Shown in pieces: positions 10,879 to 21,200 of a stretch of DNA of 64,000 nt (positions within the stretch are counted from its first letter, which is position 1; every line of letters starts with the position of its first letter). A program made the position numbers and the translations under genes. The DNA lies in assembly GCA_021527695.1 (NCBI GenBank), contig JAKFAO010000001.1:1488001-1552000 (forward strand). Direction: 5' to 3'. The notes beneath the pieces were generated by a model, which worked only from the letters and a program-made list of their open reading frames with translations, searched no databases and had not been told where the DNA came from. The DNA comes from Naematelia aurantialba. Taxonomy: Eukaryota; Basidiomycota; Tremellomycetes; Tremellales; Naemateliaceae.

Positions 10879-12976
10879 ATGTCGTCGCTCGAGCTCACGC
10901 GCGAGTGGCTGCAGACTGTCCTGCGCCCGTATCCCTCCCGCGACAGACTCATCCCTGAAGTTCTCGATGTCCTCTCTCACCGCCGGACCTTGTCAGTCAA
11001 GACGGATGCATTCAGTGAGCTCGGTCCTCCATGGTTCGTGGTCATGAGCTCACTCGTGCAGCCTTTGATTCGGGTCATACTGCGCTGCTCCTTCTTCTCC
11101 ACGGGACTCTTCCTATAGAGTACCGCGGGGCAACGTACCAGATCCCCATACACGTCTGGATACCGATGGAGTATCCTCGCGCGCCGCCTCTGTCGTTCGT
11201 CGTGCCGACCAAGGAGATGGGCGTGCGGAAGAGCAGGGAAGTCGATCCGGGCGGGAAAGTCAGGGACGAGGTCGTCGACGAGTGGTGGAGAAGCTGGACC
11301 GTACGTCGTCTCTGCCTCCAACGTACCTTGTAAAGATGTGGACATGGCTGATAGGACCAGGACAAGTCGGTCGAGATGCTTCTCAGACAGCTCACTGCGA
11401 TCTTCTCGGCTGCACCGCCAGTCTACGCGAGACCACCCGAGACAGTCCCCCGGCCTCCTGTACCAAACGGCAACGGTGCGACCAGGTCCCCGCCGCCGGT
11501 TCCCTCCCCCGTGAGGCAGAACACCATGCCTAGCCAAGTCCAAAGCACTGCCGGTGCTTCTTATACCCAGTTGGTGAGCGACGAGTCGGCATAGTTGTTC
11601 GCCGTGGCTGACGGATCCAATAGGCACAACCACCTCCACCGCCTGCGCGGCCTGCCTTCGGGCCGCCCCAGCTTCAGACCGAATCTCTTCCTCAATACCA
11701 ACCCCAGCCTTTGAATGATCCTCCTCGTCTGCCTGCATCCCCGCTTTCGGCGTCTCGCCAGACATCTGCCTCGTATCCCGCGGCGGGTGGTTCCCCTCAA
11801 TCGCCGCCCCTTCCCAACCGACCTTACCAGGTCCCGCCGCAACCTGCTTCATACCCTCCCGCCTCCTCTGCAGTGCCTCCTGTTGCCCAACGGCCATTTG
11901 TGCAATACGCGCAACCACCATCTGGTCCGTCGTTCAATCCGGCGCCCCAGCCGCCCCCAGCACCCATGACGCCTCCTCGGCCAGAGCCATTTCCTGCCCA
12001 GATGCCCTCGCAAGTTGGCTCGTCTCCACAATGGCAGCGACCAGCGGTATATCAGAACGGCTACGATCACACTCGATCGCCTCCCCCGCAGCCTCCGCAC
12101 GGCGTTGGACACCCACAGCAGGGAATGCAGCCATCCGGCTCAGCGATCTTGTCCCAGCTCACACAGGCTGCCGCAGGACCGCGACAGCCCGTACACGATC
12201 TTCTGTCGTCTCCAGAACAGTCGACATCCAGTTTGCCAGCAGTGATGGATACCCCAGGAACATCGGTATCGTCCCCTCCTCCACTGCCTCCTTCCAAGCC
12301 CCCGCCTCCCTCGCTGCTGCATCTGCATGCCATTCTTCTTCCCCATCTGGCTGCATCCCTTCCTCCCCTGCTCCACTCGCTGCACAATACCAGGACACAC
12401 CTGGCCGAGAGGAAGGAGGACCTCGGCTCTGGCGAGCCTGCGATCCGAGACGAGATGGCCCGCCTGGAGGCTGTGAAGAAAGTCTGCGATTCGGTGGGGC
12501 GCAAGATGGAGGACGTCGTACATAGAGGTCAGGAGAGGGTGGTGGACCTGGAAGCGCGGGGAGAGGTCAGTGTCGACGAGGTGGTGTGCGGAATATCCAT
12601 TGTTCATAACCAGTACGTCGCCGCTTTCCTTCTCCCACTGTGCCGCTTCCCCTCGCGGTGCAGGTGTTTGAGGAATCCGCGTGTGCCAGTAACGACCACG
12701 AGGTAAAAGTGTCAGCTGACAAACACATAGACTCATTGATTTGGTCGCGGAAGATAATGCCATTGACGATACGATCTACCACCTGACACGAGCGCTCGAC
12801 GCAGAGCGGATAGACCTGGACCGGTTCTTGAAGGTATGTGAAGGAGTGCAGGCTGAGGCAATGCAGCGAGCTGATGGGTGTGATAGTCGATACGAACACT
12901 TGCACGAGAGCAGTATATGAAACGAGCGTTGATTGAGCGGATCATGCAGGGTATGGGGCAGAAGCAGGGGTGGTGA
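10879..12976 (+). CDS. VPS23: Vps23/TSG101, ESCRT-I subunit with UEV domain
   Basis: Vps23 is the ESCRT-I subunit that recognises ubiquitylated cargo at endosomes. The N-terminal exons encode a UEV domain, an inactive E2-like fold (MSSLELTREWLQTVLRPY, DSGHTALLLLLHGTLPIEY, YQIPIHVWIPMEYPRAPPL, FVVPTKEMGVRKS). A long Pro/Gln/Ser-rich linker of about 250 residues follows. Then comes a predicted coiled coil (HNTRTHLAERKEDLG, DEMARLEAVKKVCDSVGRKM) and the steadiness box. That box is split over the last two introns: LIDLVAEDNAIDDTIYHL, ALDAERIDLDRFLK, then IRTLAREQYMKRALIERIM. The stop is at 12974-12976. The short final exon after the GTATGT...TAG intron restores the conserved SB end, which supports the model. 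In fungi Vps23 also acts in the Rim alkaline-pH pathway; nothing in the sequence tests that here. Confidence 0.95.
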
Positions 12977-13213
12977 CCATTGTATCGTTGTATGCATCTC
13001 GTGTGGTCTGGTGCTGGTGACTTTACGCGGAGTTGTCCCCATTTTTTCACTTATCCACTTCTCTGCATCTCCCTTGTCCATGGGTTCACTTGGTCGCTTG
13101 TCACTTGTCCACTTGTTCACGTCTTCCCTGGCTCAGGATTTCACTTCAACTGACTATGGGCAATCAATCCGGCTAACGGCGAAGACCATCACGTCAACCA
13201 GACCAGAGGCTTG

Positions 13214-14463
13214 TTAACCAAACTCACGGTACACGTATCTCTGGTTCGCGGCAGTCGTCACGTGCACTTCTTCGTTCTTCATGTTCTGCAGCAGATTCGC
13301 CTCGTCCCACGGACTCAGTTTCTTTTCTTCCTTGTTGGGTGCGTATGGGCCCATTCGCCGGAACAAATAGTAGAGGATACCCTTGACGGCTGTTCAGTGA
13401 TACTGGCTAGAGGACGGTAGACACGAGTGAGGGACTGACGATACCAGCTAGTGAGCCGAGGACAGCCCCGATAACGACGCCTAGTCACGTTAGTCCTGTG
13501 TCAGTGATTCGTGACGATTCGTGACGATTCGTTGTTGACGCTTCAGGCTCAGTGATGAATGTAGATTCTGAGTGGTTCTAATAGTACCGAGTCCGACTCA
13601 CCAGCACTGGGCGCGCCTGAGCCGGCGGCGGGATTTCCAATCGCTTGAGAGGAGGATGGTACTGCTGTTCCGCCACTTCCGACAGTTGCGCTGGTGCCTC
13701 CAGGTGCAGTACCCGTTCCAGCGGGGGAAGTGCCGGTTCCCACCGGTGCAGTCCCGGTAGATGGTGAGAGACCGCCTGTCACTGTTGCGCCTGTCCCGGG
13801 CACACTGTTCCTCAGCTACAGCGCTAACAGGCCATCGGCAAGGGAACCGGACGAAGTTGGCTAGGGGGGGGAGAAGGAAGGCTCACATGAAGCCGGTCGA
13901 GCCTTGAGGTCCCGAAGCCATGAAATTATCTATAGCCAGCCCCACGGTCTGGCCATCCGCCGAGGTCCCCAAGGTTCCTTCGGTAGCTGGGACGTGCCAC
14001 CAGTGTCTGGGTCGGGGTCGGGCATCGGCGGTGAGCGTGAGATTATGTTGCACGGACGTGTCGAGGTCGCCGACGCTGAAGAGCACGACGGAATGGGCCG
14101 TGATATTGCTGTTTGCAGAGTAAGTGGCGTACGGCGAGCCATCGAGGGTGGCGGTGTAGGTCCCCAGGGAGGGGGCGGTGAGGCCTGTTACTTGTATTGA
14201 GGCGCCTGGGGACACAAACAGTCAGAACAACGAAGGGTAGACAAGACGGAAGGCGAGGAGGCAGAGAGGAACTTGCCTTGGAAGATCACGCTGGCAGAAG
14301 CGCCCGCAGTCCCAGTCACAGACAGCGTAGAATTGTAGTCGGCATTGGTAGGTTCTATAGACACGGTGGAGCCTGACGTGTCCCCAGGTGTGGAAGAAGT
14401 GATGACTCGGAACCCTTGGTACGTTATGGCCAGGGAGGTGTCGTCGATTGTTACATTCTGCAT
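13214..14463 (-). CDS. Single-pass membrane protein with galactose-binding-like ectodomain
   Basis: Likely a cell-surface protein of a layout common in basidiomycetes. It starts at ATG 14463 (MQNVTIDDTSLAITYQGF). Beta-rich segments follow (STLSVTGTAGASASVIFQG, ASIQVTGLTAPSLGTYTATL, DGSPYATYSANSN, TSVQHNLTLTADARPR) in the order seen in galactose-binding-like modules. Next is a Gly/Thr/Ser/Pro linker (GTAPVGTGTSPAGTGTAPGG), then one TM helix (VVIGAVLGSLAGI, continuing GILYYLFRR). The short cytosolic tail is charged and ends YVYREFG. No signal peptide is obvious; an upstream exon could supply one. The intron at 14206-14276 starts GCAAGT, a GC-AG intron, and joins FQ-G to ASIQ in frame. Function is unknown; binding a glycan or wall polymer is inference from the fold. 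Confidence 0.75.
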
Positions 14464-15221
14464 CGTGGTCTGGATGGTCAGTTGAGGCTTCGGTATGAGA
14501 ATTATCCTCGATGCTGACTTGTATGCCTTGAGTTCGGTTCCCTAAACGGGCAGCACCTGGTAGTCCGTCACGCTCACAGGCTTCCCGGAGTATCTGGCGT
14601 GTGATCGGTCTAAGTCGGTGTGGATACCTGAGACGGGACAGTCATGCAGCAATAGCGCGGAACTCGAGGGTGTGACACATGGTGGCTCACAATGAGCGGT
14701 ATTCAAGCAAAGTATCTGGGCGATCCAAATATCCACGTATCCCAGAGTACTGAGATGCCGTTTTGGCGTTTGAGATACCAGGGGGAAGCTGAAAGGACGA
14801 TATGAAAGGAGTGGTGGGTGATACAACCCGGCTTCACGCCATGTCCATAATCGACTTGACGGCGTTGGACGACTTGATAGATGCTACATATCTGGTCATC
14901 TTGTGCATTATCCTCAGCCTGCTTGACGACTCAATGCATCGCTTGGCCTACGAATGAGACAGGGTGAGCAACTGGGGCACTAGAGTGGCGAATGAGCTGC
15001 TCGGTGGCGAATCGGCTGAAACAGTCGCCACCCAGGCACACGCACGGGCTCGCCAAAGTGGAGGTCCAGTCAACCGTAGCCTGCACCACGATATGCATTT
15101 TTGTCTGCCTTGAGGATCTTAGGTAGTGCCATGAGATAGGAGATCACGATGCAGGCTCCCGGTTTGTGAGCCCATCCTTACATCTCGATTGGCCGTGCTA
15201 ATGGTCTGATTCTGTAGTCGG
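14464..15221. other. Intergenic between divergent ectodomain gene and WSS1-like gene
   Basis: 758 bases with no supported gene. One 38-codon ORF at 14841-14957 encodes a hydrophobic peptide, but nothing else supports it. The rest should hold two promoters. Confidence 0.5.
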
Positions 15222-17762
15222 ATGAACGAGAGGGAAGCGAATCCCAATCCGTGAGCCTTGACACTCTGTTCAAGCAACTCATGTCGTAGCTACGTAGGCT
15301 TCATCCGCGCTCTCAAAGGGAAGAAGGACATGGCGGTTAGTGGGCGATGTGACTCCAGTGTCAAGAAGCGAGAATGTTGACCTTTTCAAGGATGCAGAAA
15401 TGATGTTGAAAGCTGTTGGTGAGCTCGACTGCGGCTCTGTAGCCGGTCCAGCTGACTGGGAGAAGCTGCTCAGGTAGGCGGCTGGTCGTCGACCCGTGGA
15501 TCCAGATCCTGATCCCGTTGGCAGATGAAGAAGATCATGGAGCAGAGGTTCATGTTTGTTCATACGCTGGAAGAAGCTGCATTCAACCGCGTGGTGAGCT
15601 GTCTTGCGTAGACTGTCCTCCAGCTCATGCTCGTAGTTTTCCGGGAGGAATTGGAATCACGGTCAGGTCAGCTCGCTTGATCGGGTTTTAGTCGAAGAGC
15701 TGAAGAGCGAAGAGCATCGAGCTCGTGCTGCGAGGTGCATCCGGGCGCTTCCTGCCGTGAGCACCTTGAGCACCTTGTCTGGATAGCCCTCGGGAGCTGA
15801 CTCGACCGAAAGCATGCCATACATAATATCGGTCATGTGCCACGAGGTCAGTCGCTGAAAGGCGACTACGAGGTAGGCTGACTATCTCAGATGGCCCATA
15901 TCGAGCAGATGAACCACGGACCAAAGTTTCAAAAGGTCTGCTCTCGTTTGTCTATACTGGCGTTGTTATGCCGGCATTGTTTATACTCGCAATCGTTCAT
16001 GTCGCTGACCGCGCAGCTCATGGCGGACATCAAGAAGGATGTGCACGAGATGCAAGCGAGGGGGTATTTCGGAGATGGGTTCTGGTCCGATGGCAGGCGC
16101 CTGAAAGATAGCGTCAAGATGGGTGCCGAAGGTCTCCGTGAGTCTGCAAAACGCAACCGCGCCAGGATGCTGACGATGTCATAGGGCAATCCGACTTTCC
16201 GGAATATGTCTGCGGAGTCAGCGCCTCGTAAGTCTACGTTCTCGCGATATTCCCAGTCTACCGCATGATGCACGCTGATGACTTGCCAGCGATGCGCAAC
16301 AGGCGAGAGGACCTCGGCGTGGACCGTCCGCTAGCCGAGCACCAGGTCTAGTTAAAGGCGAGGCATCGCATCTCTCCGGCAGGCAGACAGACTACAACCG
16401 TAAAGCCGTGAGGCGTGTGAATGTGGATATGGGGGAGAATGGCGCTAGACTGGATGGCAAGCGGGGTGCGCGACACTCATCACACTGTCTACGCCAACCG
16501 CCTCCCGGCTTCTCTGCTGACACAGGAAGCAATCACCAAGGAGGACAGAGCTGCTCGCAAGGCCTTTATCGACGAGGAGGTTGGGCACTTGGTACAAGCT
16601 GGAGTGGCAATCACGCGAGCCAAGACGATGGCGGCTGACATGTACGACAATCTGCATCCTTGGTACAAAGAGGGCAGTACATTTGGGAAACAGTGAGTAT
16701 CGTTTGTCGTGCATGACCGAGCTCGAGCTGATGGGGTTCAGAGCAAAGTCCCAGACGTAAGTGCTGCATCAGCGGCGATGAATACCATCTGACCTTGGCA
16801 GGGCCGCAGAAATACGCGCAGAAGCAGCGGAACGACGACTGGCAGGATTACAGCCCAAGCCTGAGCGTCCAGCGTCACCGACGCCAGAAGCATCACAGCC
16901 GCCAGAAGCATCACAGCCAGCAGAAGCATCACTGCCAGCAGAAGGCGGTCTCGACGCTGGGGATCTCGACACTTGGGACTTCAAGTCTGAGCTAGATGTC
17001 CCTGATCCACATACCGATCCGCAAGCCAGAAAACTGGAAATGGAGCAGAGTATGACCAAACAGGAGCTGGAAGATCTAAAAGGCGGTTGGGAGGATTATG
17101 TGGTCTCGAGTTTGAGCCCAAGGAAACGCCGTCGCGATCCAAGTCCTTCCCTACCCGAGTGTCCTCCCTTGCCCGGGGCGTCTTTGAAGAGACAGAAATC
17201 AGGTGCATCTTCTCTGTCTTTTGGCGCTGCCACTCTCAAGGAAGAACAATTGCGTGGGATGGGTCTCGCTGCGTCTAGTGGAGGTAAGACGGCTCACACT
17301 GTCGGTCATCGGCCGACTCGATCTCCTGGGCCTGCCTCGAAGACTGGGGGTAGGAGCACGACACAGCCTGCAATTGGCGCAATGCAAAGTGGTCCAGGTG
17401 AGTTGGCCGTTCCTCAGGGCGAGCCCTGCAGCTCGCAACAGAGTGCCTACTGCCAGCCCCTCGCCCAAGGGGCTGTTCGAGTTATGGAGCTGACAATACG
17501 TAGTAGCCAAGTCGCGGGCAACACTCTGGACCTGTAAGCTATGCACCTTTGACAACGTGTCAGACCACGGGAGATGCGGTAAGTGGCGACTTTCGTAGCT
17601 GGGCTGATCACGAATAGAAATGTGTCAAGCTCGTCCGGATGGGATCCTGCCGAGCGATGTCGACGTTGCACGCTGAACGATTCCGGCCCGACATCTGCTG
17701 CATCCCGCCCCTGTTTACTGCATCCTGCCCCTGCCTGCTGCGCGTGCTGCATAGCCAAGTGA
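15222..17762 (+). CDS. WSS1: WLM/Wss1-type metalloprotease (DNA-protein crosslink repair)
   Basis: WLM proteases cut proteins crosslinked to DNA and are linked to SUMO and Cdc48. Many small exons build the WLM domain: MNEREANPN, YVGFIRALKGKKDMA, MKKIMEQRFMFVHTLEEAAF, FSGRNWNHG, IELVLRGASGRFLP and MPYIISVMCHE. The next exon continues MAHIEQMNHGPKFQK, so the zinc motif HEMAH...H is rebuilt across a 44-nt intron (15847-15890). Then comes LMADIKKDVHEMQARGYFGDG. A charged region with EAITKEDRAARKAF follows, then a short Pro/Glu/Ala/Ser repeat (PEASQPPEASQPAEASLP) and a basic tract (SPRKRRRDPSP). The terminal exon encodes SSGWDPAERCRRCTLNDSG and a later CCACC, fitting a RanBP2-type zinc finger. The stop is 17760-17762. 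Splicing between about 16330 and 16540 and the small exon near 17565-17580 are uncertain. Confidence 0.88.
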
Positions 17763-18273
17763 CCGGGCCGCTGTTACCGTGCATGCATGTGCTGTACTGC
17801 TTTTTTGTCTTTTCTCAGGTCACTGGAATCGTAGATGCTGTGCGTGACAAATCTCCGAAAACGCCGCCGCGCTTGGCGGTTCGGAGGAATCAGCCGAGGT
17901 CTCTTTTGTGATCGCGTCGTCTGAGCAGCGCATGTTTCTTTTGGACTGCAGCTTTTCTCTCCTTGTTGGCATATATATACAACTCTTCTCTCTCGCAAGG
18001 AGGTACTCGAGTGTCCAGTCACTGCGTAGCAAACGTCACTAGGACGACGCTTCACGGGATTATTTGGTTGGGGTCTTGCTGTTGCTGGTAGACGGGGGGA
18101 GCGACTCGACGCGAGGCGATCTCGAGTTGGTCCTTTGTGCTGGTCAACAATATTGTTGGTTTGACTCGTTGTTCTACCGGCGGCTTTTCCTCTCTTTGGC
18201 GGTCTAGGACGATAGTCTCGCTCGGACGAGCGGCGTCGCCATAGACTCGCGGGCGATATCCCCTGCTTCCATC
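17763..18273. other. Intergenic: WSS1-like 3' region and PKC1 promoter
   Basis: About 510 bases between two tandem plus-strand genes. A short AT-rich TATATATA-like stretch lies near 17970-17980, about 300 bases upstream of the PKC1 ATG. No gene is seen. Confidence 0.5.
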
Positions 18274-21200
18274 ATGGTGAGTCAGACGCATCCTCTTCCC
18301 CAGTCGTACGGCGCTCGCTCTGCTCGAGCGGTATGTGTCCGACCGCCCGTGCCGCGGAGCCATAGACCTTGGGCTGATTGCTCGAGCGCTGGTCCTCGTG
18401 ATAATGCCATCTCGGCTGACGTGTCTAGCCTCCTCCATCCATGCAACCCAGCTCCGACCCCAAGATCAACACCCTGCTGTCGACGATCCAGTCTGAGCGG
18501 CGTAACCTCGAAGGAGCCAAAGCGGTCATTCGGGCACTCGAGGCGTCGTCACGCAACGAGGCGGTCATCCAGCAGGCGCAGAACGAGGTCCGCTCCGCGC
18601 AAATATCCATCAAGTTCTTGGAAAATGAGCTGGCGAAACTGCAAATGGCCAGCCCCGGGCAGCAAGGCGTGCCAGGGTCGGGCGCGGGGCCGTCGATGCG
18701 CGACGGGAGCTCGAGTCAGGCGAGCTTGACATCGTATGGCCCTGGCCGGCCGTCTGGCGGTCCCGGCGGTCCTGGCCCTGGAGGACCTGGAGGCCCTGGT
18801 CCTGGTGGTCCTCATGGTCCTGGCGGTCCTAGGGGGCCCGCAGCGTACATGCAGGAACAGATGACGCCCAGCCGTAGTGGCGGGAGCGTGGGGAGCGGGC
18901 CGGCCAGTCCCAGCCCATCGAGGGTCGTCGACAGGGATAGACCGCTACCTCCACCCCCGCCTGGAGAAGTCGCCCAAGACCCGAAGCAGCAGAAGACTTA
19001 CTCGCAGATGGGTACGTCGTCCCTTACCCTCGAGTAGTTGCTGTGATCACCTGATGCCGGAAGCTGACGGGTGCAGATCTGCTGAGATACGATGCTCCCC
19101 TCACCGGCGCGAAGATTACAAAGATGCTCAACCAGCTCCAATTCAAGCTGCAGGTTGAGGAGCAGTACAAGATGGGTATCGAGAAGATGGCGCAAGCGTA
19201 CCGAGTGGAAGGCGACAAGCGCCTGAGGAGCGAGACGGACGCGAAGCGCGTGGAGAGTGATGGGAAGATTCAGCTGCTTAAAAAGGCCAAGAAGCGGTAC
19301 GAGACGCTGGCCAAGTTTGGCGGAGCTGTCGAGGACGACGAGGGTGGGTCTATTCGCGACTTCAGTGATCGAGATGGAGGGTGGCCGGCTGACAAGGGCA
19401 GATTTATCGCAGGATGGAAAGCGCAAGGAAGCACTGCGTAAACCCATCTCGGGGCGACTCATCATCTCCCTTCGTTCTGCACGCGACCTGAATCATCGAC
19501 CACTCCCGCGCAAATCCTCCAAACACACCAACGAGACCACAGTCGTCATCAAGATAGAAGGCAACGAACGGGCGGTATCACATGCGAGCCGGAACGATCG
19601 CTGGCTGGAGGAATTTGATATTCCGGTGGAAAAAGCCAACGAGGTCGAGATCACCATCTACGATACCGTCGCGCCGGGAGACTCGGCGCCTATCGGTATG
19701 CTTTGGCTCCGGGTCAGCGACTTGATGGATGCTCTGCGTAGGCAGAAAGTCGGCGCCGAGGTCCAAGGCGCCGGATGGGTGACAGCCGCCACTGCTGCGA
19801 CTCTGGGACCGAGATCCGGCAGCGCACCTGATAATACCACTCTGCACTCGTCGGGGACTATCAGAGCGCCAAACGGTCCGGACGGGAAGGGGCCAGGCCA
19901 AGATGGGATCGACGGCTGGTGGTCCGTCGAGCCTGCGGGTGCTATTTCCTTGCGCCTTGATTTTGGTGAGCACGAGCTGCCTGCACATGTCGTATTGAAA
20001 TCACCCTGCACATGTCTTGTTCAGAATTCTGCCTTGCACATGTCGTGTGCGAAATTCGGCCTTGCACTTGTCGTGTTCAGATTCGGGATCAGACACTGAC
20101 GCGGGGCGATAGTCAAGGATACTGCGGGTGCAGTGCGGCGGCCGTACGAGGCATTAGGCAGACAGGGCGCTGTGCGAAAACGCAAGGGCGACGTCTTTGA
20201 GATGAACGGCCACAAGTTTGTCCAGCGCCAGTTTTACCAGCCGATCATGTGTGCGCTCTGTCAAGAGTTCCTCCTCACGGGCGATGGATACCAATGCGAG
20301 GACTGTCGCTATGCCTGTCACAAGAAGTGTTATCCCAAGGTCGTCACCAAGTGTATCTCCAAGTCGAATGCCGATGGGGTGCGTCATTTCTTTGATATCT
20401 GCTTCTCTTCACTGCAATTCCAGTAGCTTTCTAGCTCGGCCACCATCCCTTGCTCTCTCCTCATTTATCTCTGTCTATATATATAATATATCTCCCCCCC
20501 TCCCCCTCTACCTACGTCTCCCTCCATATTTCTCTCTTTTTCCTTGACGTCGATCTCCATCTCTCCACAAGTAGCCTCGCAGCTGACACCACGCAGGAGG
20601 ACGACGCCGAAAAGATCAATCACCGCATACCCCATCGCTTCTCTCCCTACACCAACATGTCGGCAAACTGGTGTTGCCATTGTGGATACATGCTTCCGTT
20701 TGGGCGAAAGAACTCTGTTAAATGCTCGGGTAAGTCGTTTGCCGCCACAGGCGGCGAACGTCAGTGGTTACATAGCACTGACGGTCGTGTGCACAGAATG
20801 CTCACTTACATGCCACCAAACATGTTCTCACTTTGTACCTGATTTCTGCGGCATGACGATGGAGATGGCCAATATTTTGCTCAAGAACCTGCGCGACATC
20901 AAGACGACGCAGGTCTCGAAAAAGCCAGGCGCATCAATCTCGTCGTCCTCGACTTCTGTCTCTACCCTGCTGGCGTACCAGCCTCCCGCCCAGGAGCGAC
21001 CTATGCCTCCTCAGCAAATGGCTACACAGGTCCCGCAACGGCCGCCTGCCGGCGCGTACATCGACGCTCGCTACGGCGGGGCTGCGCCTCCACCGCCCCA
21101 GATGCAGCAGCAACTGCCGCCACAGCAACAGCCGCCACACCAACTTCAGCAGCAGCCGTCACCTTATCCGCCACAGCCACAGCCTGCTGCCTATGATGCA

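Noticed and set aside
13260..13270. CACGTG within 13258-13264 as a regulatory site
   Set aside because: It lies inside the last coding exon of the ectodomain gene (VHVTT), so it is more likely chance.
14841..14957. 38-codon ORF with a hydrophobic core (YLVILCIILSLL)
   Set aside because: Too short, with no homology or splice context to support it; similar ORFs arise by chance in a 758-base gap.
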